Below, in pieces: positions 16,634 through 24,425 of a stretch of 64,000 nt of DNA. Source of the stretch: CP2-2F sp034436355 (lineage in GTDB: Bacteria > Chloroflexota > Anaerolineae > Aggregatilineales > UBA2796); the NCBI GenBank assembly GCA_034436355.1, contig DAOTVQ010000017.1:1-64000 (forward strand), in the 5' to 3' direction. The notes below the pieces were generated by a model. That model had not been told where the DNA came from and did not search any database. It saw only the letters and a program-made list of their open reading frames with translations. Every line of letters starts with the position of its first letter. Position 1 is the stretch's first letter. The position numbers were made by a program, and so were the translations under genes.

Positions 16634-19147
16634 GTGACCACACCTACTATCGGCTCGATCAGAACCGTAAACATTGATGAGCAAATGCGCGAGGCATATC
16701 TTGACTATGCCATGAGCGTGATCGTTGCCCGCGCCCTGCCCGATGCCCGCGACGGCTTAAAGCCTGTGCAGCGGCGCATTCTGCACGTGATGTATGATAT
16801 GGGCTTGCGCCCTGACTCGCCCTACAAAAAGAGCGCCCGTATCGTCGGTGAAGTGCTAGGCAAGTTCCACCCGCACGGCGATCAGGCAATCTATGAGGCG
16901 ATGGCGCGCCTTGCCCAAGATTTTTCCGTGCGCTATGAGTTAGTAGACGGTCAGGGCAATTTTGGCAGCATTGATGGCGACGCGCCGGCTGCTATGCGCT
17001 ACACCGAAGCGCGCCTGACGCCCATCGGCATGGAGCTGCTGACCGATCTTGACCGCGAAACAGTTGATTTCGTGGATAACTTTGACGGTTCGCTGCAAGA
17101 GCCTTCTGTGCTGCCCGCAGTCGTTCCCAACCTGCTGGTGAATGGCTCTAGCGGCATTGCCGTTGGCATGAGTACGAATGTGCCGCCCCACAATTTGGGT
17201 GAGGTCTGCGATGCGCTGGTGTACATGCTTGCCAATTGGGATGCGCTTGATGAGGTAGATGTGCATCACCTGATGCAGTTCATCAAAGGTCCCGATTTCC
17301 CGACCGGCGGCTTGATCTTTCGCGGTGGTGATGGCAAAAATGCCACCGAATATGAAGATATGTTGGTGGCAGCCTACGCCACCGGACGCGGCAAACTTAC
17401 GGTGCGCGCCAAAGTGCATATCGAGAGCCTTGAACGCGGCAAGACGCGCATCATCGTTAGCGAAATTCCCTATCAAATCAACAAAAACAGCCTGATTGAG
17501 CGCATTGCCGACCTTGTGCGCGACGGCAAGATTGACGGCATTAGCGATCTGCGCGATGAATCGGATCGGCAAGGCTTGCGGATGGTGATTGAGTGCAAAA
17601 GTAACGCCGACCCTGCGGAGGTGCTAAAGGATTTATTCAAGTATACGCCGCTGCAAAGCACTTTCGGCGTGATTATGCTGGCATTGGTGGATGGCGAGCC
17701 GCGCACACTCACCCTGAAGCAGGCGCTGCGCGTCTACCTTGATCATCGCCTCGAGGTGGTGCGCCGCCGTTCGCTGCACGATCTAGGGCGCGCACGCGCA
17801 CGCGCACACATCCTTGAAGGGCTGCTTATTGCGCTGCGCTTCTTAGATCGCATCATCAGCACCATCCGCGAGAGCGAGAGCAGCGAAGAAGCACGCGGCG
17901 CCCTCATGAACGAGTTCTCGCTCTCAGAGGCACAGGCAAGCGCCATCCTTGATATGCAACTGCGCCGCCTTGCCGCCCTTGAGCAAGAGAAAATCCAGAC
18001 CGAGCACCGCGAGAAGCAGGCGCAAATTGCTTACCTTGAGCAGTTATTGGCAAATCCCGCCCTGATGCGGAAAGTGATTGCCGATGAGCTGATGGACGTG
18101 AAAAAGCGCTATGCCGATCCGCGCCGCACCACCATCCTAAATGGTACCGCCGGCGATGTGCGCCCTGAAGACCTGCTGGCGCACGCTGAAAGCACCTGGG
18201 TTGCCCTGACGCACGGCGGCAAGATCAGCCGCACCTATCAGGACGCGCCGCCTAAGATCACAGCGCAGACCGAAGACCCACCGCGCTTTCTGCTCCGTAG
18301 CAACACAGCAGATATCCTCTACCTATTCACCTCCGGCGGGCGCGCTGCCACGATCCCTGTCCAAAACCTGCCGCTGACCGATGATCCAAGCAGTGGTGGT
18401 GATGTCGTTTCGATGTGCGATCTGCGGGAAAGCGGTGAAGTGGTTGGTGCGCTGAGCTTGCTGCCTAACTTTGAAGAGAGCTACGTCTTCTTGGCAACCG
18501 AAGGCGGTGAGGTCAAGCGCATTCGGACGGCAGATTTGCCCGGGCTTTCGGCGCGTGCCTTCCCTGTCATCAATCTGGGCGAAGATCGGCTAATTGCAGC
18601 GCATTTTGCCCGTGAAGAAGATGAGGCGATCCTCGTCACAGCAGAGGCACAGGCAATTCGCTTTAAGCTGGCAGAGGTGCGCCCAACAGGTTTGCCCGCT
18701 GGCGGGATGCGCGGCATTCGCCTGACCAACGGCGACAAAGTGGTGAGCGCCGTACTTGCCCTTGAAGGCGGCGCGCTCTGGACGGTGACGGAAGGCGGCA
18801 CGGCAAAAAGCTCACCACTGGTTGAGTATCCACTACAAGGGCGCGCTGGCGCAGGTGTAGTGACCATGCGCCTAATGCTTGGTGATCGGATCGCGGCTGC
18901 CACTATCGGCACACTCAACGATCTGGTCATTGTGTTGACGGCGCACGGGCGCTTCCGCGTTGTCAAATTCCGTGATGCACCGCACGGCAAGCGCGACTTG
19001 AAGGGCGATCTGGTCGGCATTCGCATGAACAAGAGCGACAGAGTTTATGCCGTGATGCAGATCATTCAGCGCCCAGAAGCGCTGAGCGCCGCGCCGCCGC
19101 CCGATCACCGCAACGGCGCAAGTGACGGGTCAGAGTCAAGCGCCTAG
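16634..19147 (+). CDS. gyrA: DNA gyrase subunit A (type IIA topoisomerase A subunit)
   Basis: 837 residues from the GTG at 16634; a longer TTG start at 16571 is possible but adds residues with no family likeness. It cuts and rejoins DNA with GyrB. The catalytic Tyr is residue 123 (AMRYTEARL). The quinolone-determining loop reads HPHGDQAIYEAM, with Gln84 where most GyrA have Ser/Thr and Glu88 at the acidic position. The C-terminal domain has six-blade pinwheel repeats, but the GyrA box is degenerate (QGRAGAG instead of QRRGGKG-like), so a topoisomerase IV role cannot be excluded. No gyrB is near. The stop overlaps rsmG's stop by 4 bp (CTAG). Confidence 0.93.
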   Translation: MTTPTIGSIRTVNIDEQMREAYLDYAMSVIVARALPDARDGLKPVQRRILHVMYDMGLRPDSPYKKSARIVGEVLGKFHPHGDQAIYEAMARLAQDFSVRYELVDGQGNFGSIDGDAPAAMRYTEARLTPIGMELLTDLDRETVDFVDNFDGSLQEPSVLPAVVPNLLVNGSSGIAVGMSTNVPPHNLGEVCDALVYMLANWDALDEVDVHHLMQFIKGPDFPTGGLIFRGGDGKNATEYEDMLVAAYATGRGKLTVRAKVHIESLERGKTRIIVSEIPYQINKNSLIERIADLVRDGKIDGISDLRDESDRQGLRMVIECKSNADPAEVLKDLFKYTPLQSTFGVIMLALVDGEPRTLTLKQALRVYLDHRLEVVRRRSLHDLGRARARAHILEGLLIALRFLDRIISTIRESESSEEARGALMNEFSLSEAQASAILDMQLRRLAALEQEKIQTEHREKQAQIAYLEQLLANPALMRKVIADELMDVKKRYADPRRTTILNGTAGDVRPEDLLAHAESTWVALTHGGKISRTYQDAPPKITAQTEDPPRFLLRSNTADILYLFTSGGRAATIPVQNLPLTDDPSSGGDVVSMCDLRESGEVVGALSLLPNFEESYVFLATEGGEVKRIRTADLPGLSARAFPVINLGEDRLIAAHFAREEDEAILVTAEAQAIRFKLAEVRPTGLPAGGMRGIRLTNGDKVVSAVLALEGGALWTVTEGGTAKSSPLVEYPLQGRAGAGVVTMRLMLGDRIAAATIGTLNDLVIVLTAHGRFRVVKFRDAPHGKRDLKGDLVGIRMNKSDRVYAVMQIIQRPEALSAAPPPDHRNGASDGSESSA

Positions 19148-19860
19148 AGTGGCTTTTTGGCAGGCGTGCCGGGCTTACGCGGGTAAGGGCGCGGCGTTGC
19201 TGCAATTTTATCAATGACGATCAGGTAGTGCGGCTCGGCAACATCGGGCAAGTTCACGGAGGTAAGCTGTGCCACGCGCCCGCCCAAAATGCGGAGCGCG
19301 TTGGCAGCCTCGCGCACTTCGCGTTCGGCGCTCTCGCCTTTCATTGCCACACACTGCCCACCAACGCGCACCAAAGGCAGCAGATATTCTGCTAAAACGG
19401 GCATATGTGCCACTGCCCGTGCCACCACCACATCATACTGTTCGCGTTGATCGGGCATTTGTCCTGCTTCTTCGGCGCGTGCGTGCAAAAACTGCACACC
19501 CTCAATGCCCAGCAGCGTTGCCAGATGCTGCAAAAAGGCGATCTTTTTGCCGGTTGCTTCTAGCAGCGTTAGGCGTAGATCAGGGCGCACAAGGCGCAGC
19601 GGCACGCCGGGAAAGCCCGCCCCTGTGCCAACGTCAATGAGGCTGGCGCCTTGCGGCGGATTGACGGCGCTAAGCACCGAGAGCGAGTCGAGGAAGTGGC
19701 GCACCTCCACCGCCTCAATCGCCGTGATCGCAGTCAGGTTGGCGCGGGATTTATTCCACGCCTCTAGCTCGGCGGCATACTGAGCGAACTGCGTCTGCTG
19801 CTCTGCCGAGAGTGTGATGCCAAATAAGCGCTGTGCGGCGGCTGCCAAGCGTTCAGACAT
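19144..19860 (-). CDS. rsmG: 16S rRNA (guanine-527-N7)-methyltransferase RsmG
   Basis: 238 residues. It methylates G527 of 16S rRNA using S-adenosylmethionine. The SAM site LIDVGTGAGFPGVPLRLVRP, the following LLEATGKKIAFLQHLATLLGI and VVVARAVAHMPVLAEYLLPLV are diagnostic. The ATG is 3 bp from the stop of the TPR gene, which is downstream on the same strand only in coordinates above it: transcription runs TPR gene then rsmG. The two are thus probably co-transcribed. It converges on gyrA with overlapping stop codons. Confidence 0.95.
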   Translation of the reverse strand: MSERLAAAAQRLFGITLSAEQQTQFAQYAAELEAWNKSRANLTAITAIEAVEVRHFLDSLSVLSAVNPPQGASLIDVGTGAGFPGVPLRLVRPDLRLTLLEATGKKIAFLQHLATLLGIEGVQFLHARAEEAGQMPDQREQYDVVVARAVAHMPVLAEYLLPLVRVGGQCVAMKGESAEREVREAANALRILGGRVAQLTSVNLPDVAEPHYLIVIDKIAATPRPYPRKPGTPAKKPL

Positions 19861-19863
19861 GGC

Positions 19864-21174
19864 TCAGGCTTGGCTGGGCGAGGCAGCATTCAGCACTTTT
19901 GCCACCAAGGGTGCGCTGCAAAACGTCTCGCGCAGTTGTGGGTCACCAATGCTTTGTGCCATGTCGTTCAGGATACTGGCGGCGATGCTATAATGCATAG
20001 CAGACGTCTCCGGCTGCGTGCGGCTGAAGGCCTGCCCAAGCGCGGCGTGCGTCTGCCACATGATGGCACGGTCTGAGGTGCGCTGCGATTCGACAAACGC
20101 CTCGTGAAGGTATTCTTGGGCGGTCAGATCGTCGCTGGTGGCAAGCAGGCAGTAGCCGATCACCAGCTCAGCGCGGATCATGTGGCGCGTCGCGTTCAAG
20201 GGCTGCGCTGTGGTCAGCAGTTCAAGGGCAACCGCCCTAGCCCGTTCATAGTCTTCGGTCTGCAAAAGCGCCTCTGCAAGGCTGGCAAGCGCTTGGAGTG
20301 TGTTATCTGCCTCGCCGTTCGTCTTGGCAATCTCAACGGCGCGCTCTAGGTAGGCTAAGCCTTCTTCCACGCGCCCAACCGCCACCATATCCACACCAAG
20401 ATTGCGGGCAAGATCGCTAGAGAGGTTGCCTTCCACCAGATCGCTGGCGCGCTGATGATAAAAGAGCGCCGTCCGCATGGCATACAGCTGCTGATAAGCC
20501 TCCCCGATGTTGCTGCACACAATGCTCAAACCGAAGCGCTCATCCAGCGTTTCGTAAAGCTGAATGGCGCGTAGCCAATACACAATCGCCTGATAGTAGT
20601 CCCCCAGATAGGTGTAGATGATGCCAAGGGTGTTCAGGGTGCGCGCACGCCCTTCAGGCTGATCAATACGCTCGAAAAGTGCCAACGCCTGCTGTGCAAT
20701 TGGGATAGCGCGTTCAACCTCGCCGGATAGCCACATCACATCGGCGCGGAAACGCAGCACATTCGCCAAGCCCGCCGCATAACCGCAGGTTTGGGCAAGG
20801 CTGGCAGCCTCATCCAAAAAGCGTTTGGCAGCCTCATATTCGCCACGCCGATAGCTCAGGCGCGCCCAAATGGCAAGGTTATCCACCTTCCCTTCAGGGC
20901 GCGGTGTGGCAGACGCCCACTCATCCAACGTCTTTTGCATCTCGGCAAAGTCGGCACGCCGATCATGGCATTCTGCGCTCTGCTGATAGGCGCGATCAAG
21001 CAGGATTGCCCAACGCGCCTCGTTCGCCAAGAACTGCTGCGCCATCTTCAAGGCATCTTGGGCAAAGCCCAGTGCCTCTAGATATTGTGTAGCGCGGTAG
21101 GCAGCTTTGGCACGCATCAGCAACACCTCAGCGCGCCCATAATCATCGGTTGGTTGGGAAGTTTTTCTGAGCAT
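19864..21174 (-). CDS. TPR repeat protein
   Basis: 436 residues, no signal peptide, built almost wholly of tetratricopeptide repeats (for example ARTLNTLGIIYTYLGDYYQA, SIVCSNIGEAYQQLYAMRTA, NTLQALASLAEALLQTEDYE). Such arrays are protein-binding scaffolds. Its order ahead of rsmG (3-bp gap) suggests co-transcription but not a shared function. It resembles the C-terminal sensor arrays of STAND ATPases, though no ATPase domain is present. Confidence 0.82.
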   Translation of the reverse strand: MLRKTSQPTDDYGRAEVLLMRAKAAYRATQYLEALGFAQDALKMAQQFLANEARWAILLDRAYQQSAECHDRRADFAEMQKTLDEWASATPRPEGKVDNLAIWARLSYRRGEYEAAKRFLDEAASLAQTCGYAAGLANVLRFRADVMWLSGEVERAIPIAQQALALFERIDQPEGRARTLNTLGIIYTYLGDYYQAIVYWLRAIQLYETLDERFGLSIVCSNIGEAYQQLYAMRTALFYHQRASDLVEGNLSSDLARNLGVDMVAVGRVEEGLAYLERAVEIAKTNGEADNTLQALASLAEALLQTEDYERARAVALELLTTAQPLNATRHMIRAELVIGYCLLATSDDLTAQEYLHEAFVESQRTSDRAIMWQTHAALGQAFSRTQPETSAMHYSIAASILNDMAQSIGDPQLRETFCSAPLVAKVLNAASPSQA

Positions 21175-21255
21175 AATCGCATCATCTCGCTAAGGGCAGG
21201 TTATGTTTATTGTGGCGGAAAGCAGCCTGCCTTGCAAGATGATTTAACTCAAAAT

Positions 21256-21284
21256 GGTAGGCAATTTTGACAAAACCGCCTACC
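21256..21284 (-). terminator. Hairpin with T-run after the radical SAM gene
   Basis: GGTAGGC (21256-21262) pairs with GCCTACC (21278-21284), with a further TTTT/AAAA pairing inside. On the minus strand the stem is followed by ATTTTGAG. It lies 46 nt after the radical SAM stop and before the TPR gene start, fitting an intrinsic terminator; its symmetry could also serve as an operator of the TPR gene. Confidence 0.5.
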
Positions 21285-21329
21285 TGTGTAAAAGATGCGA
21301 CGCTGCCTCCGAAAAGTGGCTGCTGGCAG

Positions 21330-22502
21330 CTAAAATAAGCGCGCCTGCCAAGCTGGGCGTTTGCCATCAATCAAGATGTAGGGTGCGGCGCGTTCTGGTG
21401 CGGCGATGCCAAGTTTGCGTAACTCTGCCAAAGCGGTGAGTTTGCCTTGCCGCCGCGCCTTCAGGATTGCCTCTGCACCTTTCGGTCCGATGCTTGGCAC
21501 GCGCAATAACTGAGCGCGGTCTGCTGTTTGCAAATCCACAGGCTGCTCGCGTAGGTGTGCCTCTGCCCACGCCTTTTTGGGATCAACATCGGTTGGCAAA
21601 TTGCCATTTTGCTCAAAGGGAAGCTCCTCCACCGCCCAACCGTAATCGCGCAGTAAAAAGCTCGATTGATAGAGCCGAAACTCGCGGATGGAGTCGGTTG
21701 GCATCAGGTTTTCAAAGGGCGTTTGCAGAATGGGATGAAAGGCAGAGAAATAGGCGCGAGCCAGCCCCAAATGGCGATGCAGGGTGTTGGTCAGCGAGAG
21801 CAGTTCGAGGTCGGTATCGCCCACAGCGCCAACCACAAATTGTGTCACAGTGCGCGCCAGCTTTTCGTGCGGATGTGCGCGGCGAATTTGCTCTGCCAAA
21901 CGCACCATTGCCAGCAGTTCTTGCTCAAGGTGCTTTTTCGGCGCCAGCGCGGTCAGCCGTGCTTGGGTGGGCGCCTCCAGATTGACCGATATGCGATCTG
22001 CTAACTGCATTGCCCGATGGAGTTGCGCTGCCTCAATGCCCGGCATGATCTTGAGGTGGATATAACCGCGATAGCGGTGCTTGCGGCGGATAATTTCAGT
22101 AGCGTCGAGCAGTTTATCTTGCGTTGAGATGCTCCCTTTGATAATGCCCGATGAGAGGAACAAGCCATCCACTGCACCGCCTTGCTGCAACGCTAGAAAC
22201 GCCTTTGCCAGTTCATCGGGCGTGATGGTCAGCCGCCGCGTTTTGGTGCGCCCTGCACGAAACGGGCAGTAATAGCAATCGCGCTCACAGGCTGTGGTCA
22301 GCATTGTCTTGAGGATGGGCTTTTTGCCCGTTGGCGTGCTGACGTTGGTGATGCATTCGGCAAGGCTGTGTGATTGATACCTGCTCGTTGGAACGTGCGC
22401 TTTTTCCGAAAAAGGCTGATCACCCGCCGGTTCATAGCGCGTCACAGCGCCCATCTGAGTGATCTTTTGAATTGGATCAGGAGCAATTTGAATGTTCGCC
22501 AT
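21330..22502 (-). CDS. Radical SAM protein with C-terminal helix-hairpin-helix (putative DNA modification/repair)
   Basis: 390 residues. The Fe-S cluster motif CERDCYYC has cysteines at 72, 76 and 79 (CxxxCxxC). The C-terminus (about 335-375: LLRVPSIGPKGAEAILKARRQG) is a helix-hairpin-helix of the DNA-binding kind. This layout matches the family described as 'putative DNA modification/repair radical SAM protein', usually paired with a uracil-DNA-glycosylase-like (DUF4130) gene; that partner is absent here. The substrate is unknown. The gene has a near-consensus promoter whose -10 ends only 6 nt before the ATG, so the mRNA is probably leaderless, and a LexA-type box sits between -35 and -10, predicting SOS induction. 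Confidence 0.88.
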   Translation of the reverse strand: MANIQIAPDPIQKITQMGAVTRYEPAGDQPFSEKAHVPTSRYQSHSLAECITNVSTPTGKKPILKTMLTTACERDCYYCPFRAGRTKTRRLTITPDELAKAFLALQQGGAVDGLFLSSGIIKGSISTQDKLLDATEIIRRKHRYRGYIHLKIMPGIEAAQLHRAMQLADRISVNLEAPTQARLTALAPKKHLEQELLAMVRLAEQIRRAHPHEKLARTVTQFVVGAVGDTDLELLSLTNTLHRHLGLARAYFSAFHPILQTPFENLMPTDSIREFRLYQSSFLLRDYGWAVEELPFEQNGNLPTDVDPKKAWAEAHLREQPVDLQTADRAQLLRVPSIGPKGAEAILKARRQGKLTALAELRKLGIAAPERAAPYILIDGKRPAWQARLF

Positions 22503-22508
22503 AAGGCT

Positions 22509-22537
22509 ATTATAGCGAACATTCGTTCTGAAGTCAA
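22509..22537 (-). promoter_or_regulatory. Near-consensus promoter of the radical SAM gene
   Basis: On the minus strand TTGACT (22532-22537) and TATAAT (22509-22514) are exactly 17 nt apart. Transcription should start at or one base before the A of the ATG at 22502. Confidence 0.75.
22516..22529. promoter_or_regulatory. LexA-type SOS box
   Basis: CGAACATTCGTTCT fills the spacer between -35 and -10 of the radical SAM promoter. The palindromic core GAAC-N4-GTTC is at 22517-22528. This is the classical repression position and matches the Gram-positive LexA consensus CGAAC-N4-GTTCG except for the last base. Confidence 0.65.
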
Positions 22538-22549
22538 CTGGGCTATTGC

Positions 22550-22942
22550 CTAATGGCTTTGGGCAGCCTGATTTTGGCGCAGGGCGATGGCACGATCAAT
22601 GGTCTTGACCAGCGCATCCATGCTGGCAGGCTTTGGCACCACCAGATCGGCACCCGCTTCCACGCGGCGCGCTTCTAGATTGCTAGCTTGGTAAGCCGTG
22701 ATGAACACAATCGGCATGTTGTGGGTGGTTGGGTGCAGGCGCAGCATCTTGCAGACTGTGAAGCCATCCAATTGCGGCATCATAATATCCAGCAACACGC
22801 AGTCGGGCTTTTCGATCTCTGCCAGAGTCAGGGCATGGGCAGGATCAGAAGTGGTGATCACTGCATAGCCAACGATCTCCAGCATCATTTGCAAAAGGTT
22901 GAGGGTGTCTACCTCATCATCAACGATCAAAATGCGTTTCAT
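22550..22942 (-). CDS. Single-domain response regulator
   Basis: 130 residues, only a receiver domain. Acidic pocket VDDEVD (Asp9, Asp10), phospho-acceptor Asp in LLDIMMPQLDG (about 53), Thr in FITAYQ, and the conserved Lys in VVPKPAS. There is no output domain, so it probably acts by protein contact. No histidine kinase is adjacent. The preceding membrane protein gene ends 12 bp upstream. Confidence 0.92.
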   Translation of the reverse strand: MKRILIVDDEVDTLNLLQMMLEIVGYAVITTSDPAHALTLAEIEKPDCVLLDIMMPQLDGFTVCKMLRLHPTTHNMPIVFITAYQASNLEARRVEAGADLVVPKPASMDALVKTIDRAIALRQNQAAQSH

Positions 22943-22954
22943 GGTTTAACGTCC

Positions 22955-23365
22955 CTAAGGCGTAGGTGTCGGCGTTAGGCTAGGCAGCACAATCACACCA
23001 CGCGATGGATCGGTTGCCGAAATGGCTGCCAGCGCCGCAAAAATAGCAACTCCAGCGAATATGGTGGCAGCGGTGCGGTCATCCCGCCCGCGCAGCAGTG
23101 CAAAGGTGCCGGGCAGCACCAAGACGAAAAAGAGCGAGTAGAGAAAATAGACCCAACGCAGGTCTTCCCCGGCGAGAGTCCGCAGCAACCAAACCACCAA
23201 ACCCGCCACCCCCAAAATTGTTCCCGACCACATAGCACCCCAGAAATTACCGCTTAGCCCATCGCCGCGCAGCGCATTCAAGCCCGCCCACAACCCAAGC
23301 GCAAGGCAGAACAGGATGTAGGCATTGCTGAGAATAGCACCCAGTGTATCGAGAAAGTTCGTCAT
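22955..23365 (-). CDS. Small membrane protein, unknown
   Basis: 136 residues from the ATG at 23365; an upstream start at 23446 adds a basic, non-membrane-like stretch. Four hydrophobic helices can be seen (about 10-27, 42-62, 73-91, 100-118) and the tail ends in SLTPTPTP. I do not recognise a family. It is followed after 12 bp by the response regulator. Confidence 0.7.
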   Translation of the reverse strand: MTNFLDTLGAILSNAYILFCLALGLWAGLNALRGDGLSGNFWGAMWSGTILGVAGLVVWLLRTLAGEDLRWVYFLYSLFFVLVLPGTFALLRGRDDRTAATIFAGVAIFAALAAISATDPSRGVIVLPSLTPTPTP

Positions 23366-23585
23366 GAGTCGTTTGTGAGTCCTGTTTGCAGAAGGTTTGG
23401 GCGAATTATAGCGAATTCTGCGCCAGAATGTTAGAGGGTAGCGCACTGGACAGGGAAATTGTGTGGCAGATAGTGTGCCAACCGCTTCGGGCAGTCTTCC
23501 CTACTTTCACCATTGCCCTCAATTTTGCCAAACGGCTCGTCTGGCGTAATAATATGCGCGCCTATACGCCAAAACGGAGGCTTAT

Positions 23586-24323
23586 GTGTTCAGAAAAATC
23601 GTGATATGGGGCGCGTTGCTGTGTTTGGGCATCGCCTTGCTTGGGCAACTGCCAAGTGCACACGCCCAAGAAGCCACACCCATTGCCTATGGCGAACCTG
23701 TTAACGGTAATTTTACCCGAGCAGGGGAGCTGCGCTTCACCTTCACAGGCAGCGCACAAGATGTAATCTACATCTTTCCTCAAGCCACGGGCATGTTTTC
23801 GACATTAGCATTTAATCTCAAACTGACCAACAGCAGCGGCGAAGCGCTTGGTAACGTTTACAACAAAGAGCGCCTGCGCCCCGTCCTGTTGGCAGAACTG
23901 CCCGCCGACGGCACGTATACCATCACCCTGACGGGCGACAGCGCCGGGGAATTTTCACTGCTGCTTCAAAAGACTCAAGACCTGCTGCCCGGCGTTCAGA
24001 TCACCAACACAATCGAGCCAGAAGGCTTCCACTTCTACCGCATCCTCAGCCCACAACCACTCACGATAGAACTTGAATATCTACGGCTAGAAGGCACCTT
24101 CAGCCCTGAACTGCGCATTGAGGATTTCACCCAGGGCATTCCGCGTGAAGTGGCAGCCGTCTCAGGGCGTGTGCTGCAAGATGCGCGCTTGCGGCTGAGC
24201 CTAGAAGCTAATGTCGAATATCTAGTCACCATCTCAACAAAGCCCTTTGACATCGCCAGCATTCTAGAGGTGATAACACCTCTCAACTACGGTCTTAACG
24301 TGCGCGCCAGCCGCGCACAATAG
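23586..24323 (+). CDS. Exported protein with PPC-like beta domain
   Basis: 245 residues. It starts at GTG 23586 with CGGAGG 5 nt upstream; the ATG at 23584 is out of frame. Signal peptide to about residue 27 (SAHAQ). The mature part reads like bacterial pre-peptidase C-terminal domains: VNGNFTRAGELRFTFTGSAQDVIYIF, then LPADGTYTITLTGDSAGEFSLLL. This is a beta-sandwich usually found on secreted enzymes, here standing alone. Likely -35 TTGCCA and -10 AATAAT lie 40-65 nt upstream. Confidence 0.75.
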   Translation: MFRKIVIWGALLCLGIALLGQLPSAHAQEATPIAYGEPVNGNFTRAGELRFTFTGSAQDVIYIFPQATGMFSTLAFNLKLTNSSGEALGNVYNKERLRPVLLAELPADGTYTITLTGDSAGEFSLLLQKTQDLLPGVQITNTIEPEGFHFYRILSPQPLTIELEYLRLEGTFSPELRIEDFTQGIPREVAAVSGRVLQDARLRLSLEANVEYLVTISTKPFDIASILEVITPLNYGLNVRASRAQ

Positions 24324-24333
24324 CCCTACAGTC

Positions 24334-24357
24334 GGGCGTGCTGCCTTAGGCACGCCC
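24334..24357 (+). terminator. Hairpin after the exported PPC-like protein
   Basis: GGGCGTGC (24334-24341) and GCACGCCC (24350-24357) form an 8-bp G-C-rich stem with an 8-nt loop, 10 nt after the stop. No T-run follows closely. Confidence 0.5.
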
Positions 24358-24425
24358 TAGCCCTTTGATCGCATACAAGCTACAATTGCCCTTAATTGTT
24401 ATAGCCGCAATCGGAGATTCTCAAC

